A stretch of 44,234 nt of DNA from Candidatus Nitrosocosmicus sp. (GCA_029194465.1 JARFXS010000019.1:1-44234), one strand, 5' to 3'; shown: positions 7,962 to 17,299, numbered from the stretch's first letter. The notes: a model not told the origin generated them from the sequence alone. A program made the numbers and translations.

Positions 7962-8591
7962 CTATGTGATAAGAAAGCTTTTTTGCTTCCTGTTATCATA
8001 CTCATCTGACCACTTTTTAATAATTACTTCTACGTGATTCTTAAGCTCGATCAAAGATAAATCATTATTTGAAATCGATTCGTCGGCCAGAGCTATGGCT
8101 TTGCTTATACCTACACTCATCTCACGTTCATCTCTTTGTAAAAACTTTTCATGATTTGAAGGTGTATCAGACCTGTCTCGTAATTTTATGTGGTCATATC
8201 TAATGGTTGATGATGCATGAATAGCTAATAACTTTACAAATCCTATGTTTTTTAATACGATATACTCCTCATAGCTTCTAATTCCGTCTACTACAATAAG
8301 ACTAACGTTTTCAAATTCTTTAATCTTCTCCATCACTAACCTTGCAACAACTTCATTTCCGTGATGCTTTCTTAAATTTTTCATTAAATCGCCAAGACTT
8401 TTGTCATCCATTGGCAAGTTGTTTTCAACGGCTTTTTCCCTTATTATGTCTCCCATAGTTATTAGATGAAATCCTTTACTTTGGAGGAAAGTAGCAACTG
8501 TCGATTTTCCTGCACCAGGCATTCCTGTTAAACAAATTATGAATTGGTTTAGAACCGACAACCTCGATCTTATCTGTGAACATTCTATCAA
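7962..8591 (-). CDS. UPF0200-type P-loop nucleotide kinase (dephospho-CoA-kinase-like)
   Basis: This 209-residue protein has a Walker A motif GMPGAGKST at residues 23-31, a following LQSKGFHLITMGDIIRE segment typical of adenylate/cytidylate-like kinases, and VVDGIRSYEEY at about 98-108 as the Walker B/substrate region. RDRSDTPSNHEKFLQRDE resembles the lid. It belongs to the archaeal UPF0200 group related to dephospho-CoA and adenylate kinases, whose substrate is unsettled. It is divergent from thpR and is followed at once by the UPF0201 gene. An internal TTG at residue 11 is an alternative start. Confidence 0.85.
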   Translation of the reverse strand: MIECSQIRSRLSVLNQFIICLTGMPGAGKSTVATFLQSKGFHLITMGDIIREKAVENNLPMDDKSLGDLMKNLRKHHGNEVVARLVMEKIKEFENVSLIVVDGIRSYEEYIVLKNIGFVKLLAIHASSTIRYDHIKLRDRSDTPSNHEKFLQRDEREMSVGISKAIALADESISNNDLSLIELKNHVEVIIKKWSDEYDNRKQKSFLIT

Positions 8592-8657
8592 TATTTGTTT
8601 TTTGATTACTTTGATTATTGAGAATTAATATAGATAGAATTTGATCTGATTGTATTC

Positions 8658-9239
8658 ATGCGTATATTTGTGGCAATAGATATTCCAAAGGTTGAGAAAA
8701 TAATCCATATTCAGAATCAAATTATGAAACAATATGAATTTGTCCAACATGATGTTAGACTTATCAACCGGTATAATCTTCACTTGACAATAATGTTTTT
8801 GGGGGAAAAGACTGATTTTGAAGTAAGAGAAATTATAACCAATTTGAAAAGTTTAGATTTCGATCCATTTGAGATTAGATTCACTCATGTGGGATGTTTT
8901 CCAAAAAACTCTAATCCAAGTGTTATCTGGTTGGGGCTGGATAATCAAAGTTCTAAAAAATTAAATGACCTTTATGATGCAATTTCAAAATTGCTGGAAA
9001 AAAATATCAGCTACGGGAAGGAAACGCAAAAGGATTCTAGTGAAGAAAAATCTGTATATGTCCCTCATCTTACAATTTTTCGTATAAATCGACATTCTAA
9101 GAGTCGTATATCTTTTGATCCCATTTTTCAATTTGATCCATTTACAGATGAAATATGCCAAATTAAATTAAAGCGAAGCATGCTCACAGCAGATGGTCCT
9201 AAATATTCTGATTTATTTACCCTTGATGCACGAGCGTAA
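8658..9239 (+). CDS. thpR: RNA 2',3'-cyclic phosphodiesterase
   Basis: The 193-residue product has the two HxTx motifs that define 2H phosphoesterases: H42-L-T44 in NLHLTIMFLGE and H137-L-T139 in VPHLTIFRI. The N-terminus MRIFVAIDIP is the family signature. These enzymes hydrolyse 2',3'-cyclic phosphate on RNA to a 2'-phosphate and have RNA-ligase activity in vitro. The CCA-adding enzyme gene begins 5 bases downstream, and this pairing recurs in archaea, pointing to tRNA 3'-end or intron-end handling. An insertion of about 15 residues (NISYGKETQKDSSEEKS) sits before the second motif. Confidence 0.92.
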   Translation: MRIFVAIDIPKVEKIIHIQNQIMKQYEFVQHDVRLINRYNLHLTIMFLGEKTDFEVREIITNLKSLDFDPFEIRFTHVGCFPKNSNPSVIWLGLDNQSSKKLNDLYDAISKLLEKNISYGKETQKDSSEEKSVYVPHLTIFRINRHSKSRISFDPIFQFDPFTDEICQIKLKRSMLTADGPKYSDLFTLDARA

Positions 9240-9244
9240 AAGAA

Positions 9245-10648
9245 ATGAGTAATCCTAGTATCAATAAATTAATCGAAGGAATATTAAAGGAATGTACTCC
9301 TACATCAGAAGAAGAAATTAACCTTCATGCTATGGCTAACAAGGTGAAAAATAAACTTGAATCTTGTGTTTCTGAAAATAAACTTGGTTTTATGATAAAA
9401 GAAATCGTACTCGGGGGATCTTTTGCTAAAGGAACATGGCTTAAAAATGAAGCCGATATAGATATTTTTATCAAATTCAAGAACGATGTTGATTACGGTC
9501 ACTTTGAAGCTTACGGAAAGCTAATTGGAATGCAATCTCTAAAGGAATACTCTCCGTATCTTAGATATGCAGATCATCCTTATGTGGAAGCTTATGTTGA
9601 CGGAGTTAAGTTTAACATTGTCCCATGCTACGATGTTTCCTTTGGGGATTGGAAAAGTGCAGCAGACCGTTCTCCATTCCATACCTCTTATGTAATCAGT
9701 AATTTGAACCAGGAAAAGAAAAATCAAGTGAGAGTACTTAAGAAGTTTTTGAAATCTCTAAAAATTTATGGGGCGGAGATTTCTATAGAAGGGTTTAGTG
9801 GATATGTTTGTGAAGTCCTAATTTTGAAATTCGGATCTTTTTTATCTACTATCCAATTTTTTTCTACATACTCTACTGTTAACTCTGTTATCAGCATCAC
9901 AAAACCCGTCGATCATGAACCGGAAAAGCATAAGAAGATTTTTGATAGTTTTCTGGTAATATTAGATCCAATAGATGAAAATAGAAATTTGGGCAGTGCT
10001 ATTTCATCACGTTCAGTAGCGACTCTAATCCAGGGTTCAAGAAAATTTTTGTCAAATCCTGGCACTAATTATTTTGGAGCGGAACCACTATCTCACTCAA
10101 ACAATGATCTCAAAGATTTATTGTCTTCTTTCATTCTGGTAATTGAATTCAAATTTAGTGATAGGCCGTCTGATGTCATCTGTTGGCAGCTTAAGAAAAT
10201 GACCCGGTCAATATGTAAATTTGTTGAATCATACGGTTTTAGAATATTGAAATATAACTGCAATGTGCATGAAAAGGAAAAAGTTTGTGTTATTTCTTTG
10301 TTATATGAATCTCTAACAATTCCTAAATTATCTTTTAAAATCGGTCCTGAAATATTTAGATTACATGACGTAGAAAAATTTATAGAGATTAATGATAACT
10401 CTCCGTTAAAATGGTTGGACAACAATTCTAGAACTAGATGCCTGCTTTTTAGAGAATTCACTAACGCAAAAGTCTATTTGGAATTTGTTCTCAAGAATAA
10501 GCCTGATCTAATAGGGATCCCTAGAGGCTTGAAGAGTGATTTTATTCGAACCTTTAAAACATATACTCTTGATCAATATCCTTCTTTGGATGAACATATA
10601 AAAAATACCGTTTCTGAATTATTATATACAGATGCAAGAGTATTCTAA
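9245..10648 (+). CDS. cca: Archaeal (class I) CCA tRNA nucleotidyltransferase
   Basis: At 467 residues it matches archaeal CCA-adding enzymes, which add CCA to tRNA 3' ends without a template. The nucleotidyltransferase core has GGSFAKGTWLKNEADIDIF, with G57-G58-S59 and the metal-binding pair D71 and D73. The segment YVDGVKFNIVPCYDV follows as the third catalytic strand. EGFSGYVCEVLILKFGSF, near residue 180, is a conserved archaeal Cca motif. The tRNA-Trp in this window lacks an encoded CCA, consistent with need for this enzyme. The gene sits between thpR and a kinase-like gene that overlaps its last 17 bases. Confidence 0.95.
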   Translation: MSNPSINKLIEGILKECTPTSEEEINLHAMANKVKNKLESCVSENKLGFMIKEIVLGGSFAKGTWLKNEADIDIFIKFKNDVDYGHFEAYGKLIGMQSLKEYSPYLRYADHPYVEAYVDGVKFNIVPCYDVSFGDWKSAADRSPFHTSYVISNLNQEKKNQVRVLKKFLKSLKIYGAEISIEGFSGYVCEVLILKFGSFLSTIQFFSTYSTVNSVISITKPVDHEPEKHKKIFDSFLVILDPIDENRNLGSAISSRSVATLIQGSRKFLSNPGTNYFGAEPLSHSNNDLKDLLSSFILVIEFKFSDRPSDVICWQLKKMTRSICKFVESYGFRILKYNCNVHEKEKVCVISLLYESLTIPKLSFKIGPEIFRLHDVEKFIEINDNSPLKWLDNNSRTRCLLFREFTNAKVYLEFVLKNKPDLIGIPRGLKSDFIRTFKTYTLDQYPSLDEHIKNTVSELLYTDARVF

Positions 10649-11390
10649 CAAATTTGTTTTATCATCAGCTAATTTGATTGATTTATTATGTTATCCCAGA
10701 TTTAATACCTCTGATTATTATTCTAGGTTGAGTGAACTTAGATCGTTAAATCTAAAATTTGTAATCCTGGAAGGTAGTACTATTATAAGGGCCATTAGGA
10801 TTTTGGGGAAAGGAAGTGAAGGATTGGTGCTCAAAGTTCAAAATACGCATAGTAAAACCATGGCACTAAAAATTAAGAGAATTGACTCATGTAGAACCGA
10901 TATGAAAAATGAATTTGAATTTTACCAGAGTGTAAATAGGAATCATTTGGGGCCAAAGGTTTATTCTTATACGAAAAATACTCTTTTAATGGAGTTCGTC
11001 GAAGGTTTGTCTGCAAGAAACTGGTTCCTAAAATCAAAAATGAACTTAGAGTTGATACGAAAAATTATCATTAATATTTTGACTCAATGTTATACACTTG
11101 ATAAACTACACATAGATCATGGTCAACTAAACAAGTTGGATAATCATGTAATAATTTCCCATCGTGGTTCAAAGTGCACTATAGTAGATTTTGAAAGTGC
11201 TAGTTGCATAAGAAAAGTTAATAATGTTACATCCGCATTTCAAGGGTTAATTTTCAAAGGTATCATTTCAGATCAAATAAACAAATTTGCTAATTATGAT
11301 AAAAAGAAAGTCGAATTCTTAAATCTGTTATCCCGATATAAAATGGACATGTCGAAAAAAAATTTTGATTCAATAATCGCATTAATTTGA
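10632..11390 (+). CDS. Predicted Ser/Thr protein kinase-like protein, COG2112 type
   Basis: The 252-residue protein has a kinase N-lobe with glycine loop ILGKGSEGLVLKV (residues 57-69), an ATP-anchoring lysine in MALKIK (K80) and a hinge-like LLMEFVEG (118-125). The catalytic-loop region reads HIDHGQLNKLDNHVII (160-175) and the metal motif is IVDFESAS (184-191). The usual HxD is therefore atypical, as is characteristic of this archaeal group, which is distantly related to RIO and Bud32 kinases. It overlaps cca by 17 bases, so it is probably translated with it and may act in tRNA or ribosome maturation. Activity is inferred, not shown. Confidence 0.82.
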   Translation: MQEYSNKFVLSSANLIDLLCYPRFNTSDYYSRLSELRSLNLKFVILEGSTIIRAIRILGKGSEGLVLKVQNTHSKTMALKIKRIDSCRTDMKNEFEFYQSVNRNHLGPKVYSYTKNTLLMEFVEGLSARNWFLKSKMNLELIRKIIINILTQCYTLDKLHIDHGQLNKLDNHVIISHRGSKCTIVDFESASCIRKVNNVTSAFQGLIFKGIISDQINKFANYDKKKVEFLNLLSRYKMDMSKKNFDSIIALI

Positions 11391-11447
11391 ATTAATTATT
11401 CTAAGAATCTTAGAAAAACATTAATCTTCACTTGTTTCACTTTAGCT

Positions 11448-11825
11448 ATGACACTTCCAAAAGGTTACGTAATACCCAATAAAGAAGAAGCAGAACAAAA
11501 GGCCAAACTAGAAGCAGAACAAAAGGCCAAACTAGAAGCAGAACAAAAGGCCAAACTAGAAGCAGAACAAAAGGCCAAACTAGAAGCAGAACAAAAGGCC
11601 ATTCCACAAGATTCACAAAATGATTCCTTGATTGCAAATAACTTGAATTCAAACAGGCTCGATGGAAAACAAGGAAATGTCGATAAAATTTTGGAAAATA
11701 ATTTCAACTATTTTCTGATATGGGAACAATTACAAGAGGCATACCTTCATACCATGAAAGAAGCAACTTCATCTTATTTTAGGTTATTAGATTTTTGGTT
11801 ACAGCAAAAGAACCAAGAAGAATAA
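11448..11825 (+). CDS. Small protein with tandem EQKAKLEA repeats
   Basis: I do not recognise the family. The 125-residue product begins MTLPKGYVIPNKEE, continues with four to five copies of an eight-residue unit (EQKAKLEA, residues about 15-52), then a polar linker, then a C-terminal amphipathic helix (YFLIWEQLQEAYLHTMKEA). The repeat would form one long charged helix. The C-terminal part is faintly phasin-like in composition, which is only a guess. It lies just after the COG2112 gene and is convergent with the next gene. Confidence 0.7.
   Translation: MTLPKGYVIPNKEEAEQKAKLEAEQKAKLEAEQKAKLEAEQKAKLEAEQKAIPQDSQNDSLIANNLNSNRLDGKQGNVDKILENNFNYFLIWEQLQEAYLHTMKEATSSYFRLLDFWLQQKNQEE
11490..11604. 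repeat. 24-bp tandem repeat inside the coding region
   Basis: The unit gcagaacaaaaggccaaact recurs at 11490, 11514, 11538, 11562 and 11586, exactly 24 bases apart and essentially identical. Five cores are present, the last diverging after ggcc. The period is a multiple of three, so copy changes keep frame. Confidence 0.95.
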
Positions 11826-11862
11826 TTTTTTTTAAATAACTAACAACAAAATCAAGTTATTT
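11826..11862. terminator. Possible bidirectional terminator between convergent genes
   Basis: An eight-T run at 11826-11833 follows the stop at 11825. An inverted repeat, aaataact (11834-11841) and agttattt (11855-11862), then leads into a T run. The position between convergent genes suits termination in both directions; archaeal termination depends mainly on the T tract. Confidence 0.4.
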
Positions 11863-11886
11863 TTTGTTCAATCATAAAGGCCCTCT

Positions 11887-12261
11887 TTAGGAGTATAAAT
11901 CCAGCTCTTTGGTTGAATTAATAATATTGTAAATTTTCTGAGTCAAATCGTCTGCTTCAACATTTTTGTTGATCACTAAAAATAACATGTGTTCTTTGAC
12001 TGGGATAATCAATATTTTTAGTGAACTATATTGATAACAAATAGAGTTTAGACTTCCAAATGATGTAATAAACGCCTTCCTTAAATCAACTGTATATGCG
12101 GATTCAGAAATAATCAGTTCCGCATTTCTACCTTTTAGATGTTTGTCCAGAGAATCCCTTTGATTGCTGATATTTAAATGTCCAGATTTTTCAATAACCC
12201 CACTGAACAGAATATCATTATCCAAATCTAGTATGTTTTTTGTGAATTGATCAGCCTTCAT
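11887..12261 (-). CDS. DUF6659-like small protein
   Basis: The 124-residue product has the layout of a small thaumarchaeal family I know as DUF6659 (name from memory): an N-terminal helix (MKADQFTKNILDLDNDILFS), a strand pair GVIEKSGHLNIS, a central region with LRKAFITSFGSL, a hydrophobic strand SLKILIIPVKEHMLFLVINK, and a final helix. A second, frame-disrupted member lies at 20863-21233. The shape is like roadblock/profilin-type sensory modules, but that is inference. The function is unknown. Confidence 0.65.
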   Translation of the reverse strand: MKADQFTKNILDLDNDILFSGVIEKSGHLNISNQRDSLDKHLKGRNAELIISESAYTVDLRKAFITSFGSLNSICYQYSSLKILIIPVKEHMLFLVINKNVEADDLTQKIYNIINSTKELDLYS

Positions 12262-12322
12262 GTTCTTATATTAAAATAATAAACATATAGCCTTTTATGA
12301 ATTTTCATTGATTTATAGTCTC

Positions 12323-12351
12323 GAAATCTTTCAAATCTTTCAAATCTTTCA
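12323..12351. repeat. Three copies of a 9-bp direct repeat upstream of a small gene
   Basis: The unit aatctttca occurs three times head to tail about 40-65 bases before the ATG at 12389. It could be a regulator-binding site or simple slippage. Translating through it gives the low-complexity IFQIFQIFQ, which argues that the coding start lies downstream. Confidence 0.7.
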
Positions 12352-12388
12352 ACGAAATCATCATATAAGTCTAAAACATAATACAGCC

Positions 12389-12697
12389 ATGGCTAACGAT
12401 GCATCATCATCATCTACTTCCGCAGATACTATTCCATATCCTACTCTAACCATATTGTATTTGCCATCAGAAGCAAATTTAGCTATTGAAGAAATTAGTC
12501 AAAAATATAATAACATGACAGTCGAAGATTGTAAAGGTTTTTTTCATCAGGGGAAAGAAAGGGACTATAAAAAGATAACAATTTGGAGTCAAGGCATCGA
12601 TAGTCTTTGGTTTAATGCCATTATCGCTCGTATAAAGGATCTGTCGAACTTAGAATCTATTCCTATAGTCTCTGGTGGGATAATGTATTCAATCTAA
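12389..12697 (+). CDS. Small hypothetical protein
   Basis: The 102-residue product from the ATG at 12389 starts MANDASSSSTSADT, a flexible Ser/Ala-rich tail, and continues as a compact alpha/beta-looking domain with LTILYLPSEANLAIEEI and KKITIWSQGIDSLW. The frame is open from 12308, but that extension is low complexity and encoded by the 9-bp repeats, so the later ATG is preferred. It is flanked by a divergent DUF6659-like gene and a convergent secreted-protein gene. The family is not recognised. Confidence 0.6.
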   Translation: MANDASSSSTSADTIPYPTLTILYLPSEANLAIEEISQKYNNMTVEDCKGFFHQGKERDYKKITIWSQGIDSLWFNAIIARIKDLSNLESIPIVSGGIMYSI

Positions 12698-12704
12698 AAT
12701 ATGA

Positions 12705-13520
12705 TCACTCTGTCAATTTGTGTATTCCAATAAAAATGGAAGTTGTTGTTGGAACTTCGAGTGAGAAGTCAAGTGGATTGTATAAATAAATATTGGTTAT
12801 CGTATGTGAATATAGAAGATTGGATAAATCATTGGGGATTAGTGATTGGTACATACACATACTCCCTAATTTTGAAAAGTTAGAAACAAGATTCATCTGA
12901 ATGGGAAAAACGTTATTATCGGCAGAAGTACCTACGATTTGTAATAGTGGGTTGGTAGAATTACACGGAAGTTTTGCAAGAATGTTTCCATTCAAAATTT
13001 TCAATGGCATTGAACTGTATAATGGGATGTAATCCTTTGAAGAAATAGTCATAGGATAGGGCAGTATCGTCATAGATTGCATGCCCTCTATATTCTTGTT
13101 ACTGTTACTATAACCAGTAATATTATTATCATTGGTTAAATTGTTACTGTTATACGATGTAGTAATATTATTCTTATCCGGAGAAACAGCTGTAATATTT
13201 AATGTAGTACTATTCTGTCCAAGATAATTTAAGGCACTGTCTAATGTCTGCGAGATCTCATTGTCATTGTTGTTATTGTCTGATTGGTTTGCTATGGGAA
13301 AAGAAAAATTTTGCATACCTTCAACTACCGAATCAAGTAATGACGATCCCTTCAAAGAATCAATTAAAGAAATCGCCTCATCACTAGATGACTTTGCTTT
13401 ATCAAAATTATTTGATGTTTGTTCCATTTGACCAAAAACATCGATATTAGAAACTGATCCCAACCCCAAAATAATTAATCCAATGACAAAAAAAAATCTG
13501 AATTGCGGAAGAATTGACAC
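12705..13520 (-). CDS. Secreted Asn/Ser-rich protein of unknown function
   Basis: The 271-residue product starts at a GTG and has a signal peptide (FRFFFVIGLIILGLGSVSNI, residues 7-26). A low-complexity Asn/Ser/Thr region with many N-x-S/T sequons (residues ~75-145) suggests heavy surface glycosylation. The C-terminal ~120 residues are less repetitive, with two cysteines (LPCNSTNPLL and GSMCMYQS) that could form a disulfide. Without a C-terminal anchor it is probably released or loosely attached. It is convergent with the preceding small gene, and the COG1331 gene ends 21 bases upstream on the same strand. Confidence 0.72.
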   Translation of the reverse strand: MSILPQFRFFFVIGLIILGLGSVSNIDVFGQMEQTSNNFDKAKSSSDEAISLIDSLKGSSLLDSVVEGMQNFSFPIANQSDNNNNDNEISQTLDSALNYLGQNSTTLNITAVSPDKNNITTSYNSNNLTNDNNITGYSNSNKNIEGMQSMTILPYPMTISSKDYIPLYSSMPLKILNGNILAKLPCNSTNPLLQIVGTSADNNVFPIQMNLVSNFSKLGSMCMYQSLIPNDLSNLLYSHTITNIYLYNPLDFSLEVPTTTSIFIGIHKLTE

Positions 13521-13541
13521 TGTGATACAATCATAAAAAAA

Positions 13542-15654
13542 TTATTTAATTCTTTCCTTTGATGAATTTGAGGACAAAATATCTTTTATTTTTTTCAAAT
13601 CCGTCAATGGAGGTGAACATGTAAAATCTTTACATATTATTGCAAAATCGCTAGCAGGTTTTTCTTTAATTAGCGACTTATTTTTGAATAAATTGTACTG
13701 ATCTAGCGTTTCTAAGAGGTTGTCCTCGTGTAGAATAGAAAAAATACCATTTGGAATATACATTTTATTCATTTCATCAATCATATCTGATTTATCATCT
13801 TTTGAAAAAATGGTAATTTCGGTTGGTTTCTTAACATATAGATACGCTGATGATAGTAACCAACCAAAACCAAATGGATTATCTAGCGCGGATGAGATAG
13901 ATCCTTTCATCATTTTCTCAGCCATATCTAAATAATTGTTTTCCCTGTTATGTGATAAAGACGGATCAAATTTGATATTGAAACCGAATTTCCGCTTGGT
14001 AAAGCCAAATCATACAAGACTTTGGTTCTAGTGAGAATCGATTCATGCAAGTCGGAAGAGTAATAGAAATTATTTTCTTGTTCGTCCCAAAAATGTTTTA
14101 TCAAAACATCTGTATAATTAGATGTTAATTCAACGAACCTTGGATCTGTCTTTACCTCAAATAGATCCAAAAGAGAATTTATGTAAAAAGCATAATCATC
14201 CAAATAAGCAAGTATTTTGGCCTTACCTTGTTTATAAATTCTATATAAATATCCTTCCTTGGATTTTAACTCTGTTTCGATGACGTCTACCGCGGTTAGA
14301 GCAGTTTTCAAATATGCTTCTTTACCTGTTATCTTATAACCTTTGACAAAAGCAGATATGGATAGCGCATTCCATGATAAAATTGTTTTATCATCTTTTT
14401 GAGGCTTTATCCTTTTCTCTCTGATATCAAAAAGCTTTGTAGAATTCACAGCTATAATGCTATTAACCTCCTTCACATCTAATCCATATTTTCTTGCTAG
14501 ATGTTCGACGGAGATTTTGATATTTAGTATGTTGTTCCCTTCGAAATTCCCTACCTCTGTGATGTCAAAGTATTCGCAGAAGATATTTTGGTGTAAAGGA
14601 CTTTGAACGATTGAGGCGACCTCTCTTTTAGACCATACATAAAATTTTCCCTCTTCTCCGTCAGAATCTGCATCTTCAGCTGAAAAGAAAATTCCTTCCT
14701 TATTTGTAAGCACACGTAAAATATAATCCAAGGTTTTCTCAACAGTATCTCTAAATATTTTTTCCTTAGTGATTTGATACATTTCAGAAAACAAAATAAC
14801 CAACAATGCATTATCATACAACATTTTTTCAAAGTGGGGCACTAACCATTTTTGATCGGTTGAATATCTTGAGAACCCACCTCCTAGGTGATCGTGTATC
14901 CCTCCAAAAATCATTTTTTCACATGTTAAGGTTACAAAGTCCTTGAATTTTTCAATACCAGAAATATCATAGTAACGAAGTAAAAATAATAAGTTAGATA
15001 CGTTAGGAAATTTAGGGGAGATTCCAAAACCTCCATGAATAAAGTCTGCCATCTGCAATAAATTCAATGCAGATTCGTCTAGAACTATCTTGTCAATTTC
15101 TACAGTTTTGTTGTTCAATATATCTTTTGATGTGTTTATCAGCGCTCCTACAAATTCCGAGGTGGTTTTATTTATGTCGCTTTTTTTATGCGTCTAGGCC
15201 TGAGAAAGTTGATTTAAAATCTCGGATAAACCGGGCATACCATATCTACTACTATCTTTTGGAAAATATTTACCGACATAAAATGGCTTGAGATCAGAGT
15301 CAAAAATACCGATAATGGCCATCCCCCATTACCATTTGCTAGTTGGCATGCCCTTTGATATATGTCATCTATATCTGGTCTTTCCTCCCTGTCGACCTTT
15401 ATGTTAATAAATTTTTCATTCATGGTTTTTGCAACTTCGGTATCTTCAAATGACTCATGTGCCATCACATGACACCAATGGCATGAACTATATCCTATAC
15501 TGAGAAAGATCGGTTTGTCTTCTTTTTTTGCCAAATTGATGGAATCGTCATTCCAAGCCAACCAGTTAACTGGATTATAAGCATGTTGTAATAGATAAGG
15601 ACTATTTTCTTTGATCAACGAATTGGGTTTTGCATTGTCAAAACGATTATCCAT
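13542..15654 (-). pseudogene. COG1331 thioredoxin-domain protein (YyaL/SSP411-like), broken in three places
   Basis: Three consecutive pieces reconstruct one protein of about 700 residues, the normal length of this family. The N-terminal thioredoxin-like part (15654 leftward) has [16 protein letters not shown] and the signature [15 protein letters not shown]. The middle part has GGIHDHLGGGFSRYSTD and FSAEDADSDGEEGKFYVW, typical of the alpha/alpha-barrel domain. Lesions are a missing base near 15297 (CC reduced to C, after [10 protein letters not shown]), an in-frame TAG at 15194-15196 where Trp is expected, and one G missing from a G run at 13943-13945. Correcting the two indels and the stop restores one continuous frame. 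Family members are proposed to sense or bind nucleoside-like or redox ligands; the role is unsettled. Confidence 0.85.
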
Positions 15655-15777
15655 GACTCTGAAGATACATGATTATATTTATTATGTATTGATCACCACT
15701 TTCTTACACTATTCTGAAAATACCCCAATTAGATAAAATGGTAGATCTTTAGTCACAGATTGGCAAGAAACACGGGA

Positions 15778-15912
15778 TTAGAATTTCACTTTCAACCATT
15801 TCCTTTTCTTTTGCTCCCTTTTCAGATTCATGTTGAGGTCTTTGTTCTGGTGGCGTTTATCTTTGATGTTCTCATATGCATTTGGAGCAAAGATGAATTG
15901 TTTAAACCACAC
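15778..15912 (-). CDS. Possible tiny basic protein in the gap after COG1331
   Basis: A GTG-started frame of 44 codons reads VWFKQFIFAPNAYENIKDKR and ends with KREQKKRKWLKVKF. The composition is protein-like and strongly basic, but the length is short and I know no family. The rest of the 15655-15995 gap shows nothing recognisable. It could be a gene remnant. Confidence 0.25.
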   Translation of the reverse strand: MWFKQFIFAPNAYENIKDKRHQNKDLNMNLKREQKKRKWLKVKF

Positions 15913-15995
15913 TCTGGAAGCTAAACAAATCTAGTGGAAACATCTACGTTATTAATTTAATCAATGAAGACAGACAAATTAGAATGTCTTTGGTT

Positions 15996-16701
15996 TTACT
16001 TCACTATCACATTGCCAACCATTGCTGGATGTAAAGTACAAAAATAAGGATAATCGCCAATTCTATCGAATGTATGCTCAAAAGTTTTCCCCTTACTAGT
16101 CAATGCTGTTGGACCAGTTAGACCCGAATCAAATTCCTTACCCGCGTCTGCTGCACCGGCAGTTCCAGATGTTACTGTATGGAATGCGGAATCATCGTTT
16201 GTCCATACTACTGTTTGACCAACAGTGACTTCGATAGAACTTGGACTGAATGCCGTATCGGTCAAAGTAGATGCTCCTGGAACTATTGATACTTGAGTAT
16301 TGTCTGAAGATTGATCAGTTGCATTGGTCGAACCACTAGTTGCATTGGTCGAACCACTAGTTGCATTGGTCGAACCACTAGTTGCATTGGTCGAACCACT
16401 AGTTGCATAGGTCGACACACTCGTTGCATTGGTCTGTCAAAAACGGGCGAAGAGAAGGTGGAGTTTGTAATACCGTAGGATCTGTGATAACCGGTTCTTC
16501 CGGTAAGTGATATTGGGCTCTTAAAGTTGATTGTTGCAAATTTAAAACATCAGATGAGAACGAAGGGCCAATATAACCAAAGGATGCCCACAATATATAG
16601 ATAAATAACAATGATAATCCCATAACAATAAGAGAGGCACCTATAGTACCTATTTTCCTTTTTTTGATCGGAAGTTTTGGAAGGTCGCCCTCCTTTGACA
16701 T
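15996..16701 (-). pseudogene. Membrane-anchored cupredoxin (plastocyanin-like), split by a frame disruption
   Basis: Two overlapping frames form one plausible gene. The first (ATG at 16701, ending 16399) has a basic cytoplasmic start, a membrane helix (IGASLIVMGLSLLFIYILW) and an extracellular stalk. The second (to 15996) begins in a TNATSGS-repeat stalk and ends in a blue-copper domain with all four type 1 ligands, H80, C127, H130 and M133 (numbered from the Met at 16418), in SAFHTVTSG and YFCTLHPAM. Without the first part the copper domain would lack any export signal. The break lies at about 16435-16445, near an A5 run. Such cupredoxins carry electrons at the thaumarchaeal cell surface. 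A simple one-T deletion alone would not fix it, so the lesion may be compound. Confidence 0.75.
16318..16410. repeat. 21-bp tandem repeat coding the TNATSGS stalk
   Basis: The unit gttgcattggtcgaaccact recurs about four times in phase with the reading frame, each coding seven residues with an N-glycosylation sequon. A diverged copy (with tcgacacact) extends toward the frame break. The segment is a flexible glycosylated spacer. Confidence 0.9.
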
Positions 16702-16769
16702 ATTTACAACAAAAGTCAAAGATATTAAAAAGGTTACTGAATGCAAAGGTTAACCTTTTAATTCTAATC

Positions 16770-17251
16770 ATGGAATATCCAAACATGACACCAGAAAAAA
16801 AAATAGAGTCTTTAAATCTTGTTATTCCAAATGGAAAACCAAAAGCATTAGGTTCGTACGTCCCAATAGTAAATGTCAACGATCTAGTTTTTATTTCAGG
16901 TCAACTTCCAATTGATGTAAATTCTCCATCAAACGACCTAAAATTTAGAGGGTAGGCAAACAAATTACAATCGAGGATGCTCAACTAGCTTGTAAAATTT
17001 GTTGTTTAAATGCTTTCTCTATTGTTAAGGGCTTAATTGGTGACTTAGATAAAGTAAAAAGAATAGTCAAAATCACGGGTTATGTTAACTGTGATGATAC
17101 TTTCACGGATCATCCAAAAGTCATTAATGGAGCTTCAGATTTTCTTATTGAGGTGTTTGGAGATCTAGGACGACACTCTAGAGTAGCTATAGGGGTAAAT
17201 AGTCTACCATTAAATTCTCCAGTAGAAATTGATTTTATTATTCAGATATGA
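16770..17251 (+). pseudogene. RidA/YjgF-family protein with one frameshift
   Basis: From the ATG at 16770 the frame reads MEYPNMTPEKKIESLNLVIP and VNDLVFISGQLPID before stopping at a TAG in FRG. The next frame continues without loss as VGKQITIEDAQLACKICCLN, then KVKRIVKITGYVNCDDTF and HSRVAIGVNSLPLNSPVEI to the TGA at 17249-17251. Together this is a complete RidA-like enamine/imine deaminase of the longer subgroup. The break is a G run at 16950-16952; one extra G would restore frame as RGVGKQ. RidA hydrolyses reactive 2-aminoacrylate-type imines. Confidence 0.85.
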
Positions 17252-17299
17252 AGATTAGAATTATTTCTTTATTTGTGTCTTAAACAATTATGTTAGGAA

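Noticed and set aside
11446..11707. Two minus-strand open frames with WPFVLLLV and AFCSASSL repeats
   Set aside because: They are the antisense of the 24-bp repeat region, and the plus-strand gene explains the repeat.
15194..15196. In-frame TAG as a pyrrolysine codon
   Set aside because: No Pyl genes are visible, the site is an expected Trp, and the gene has two further lesions.
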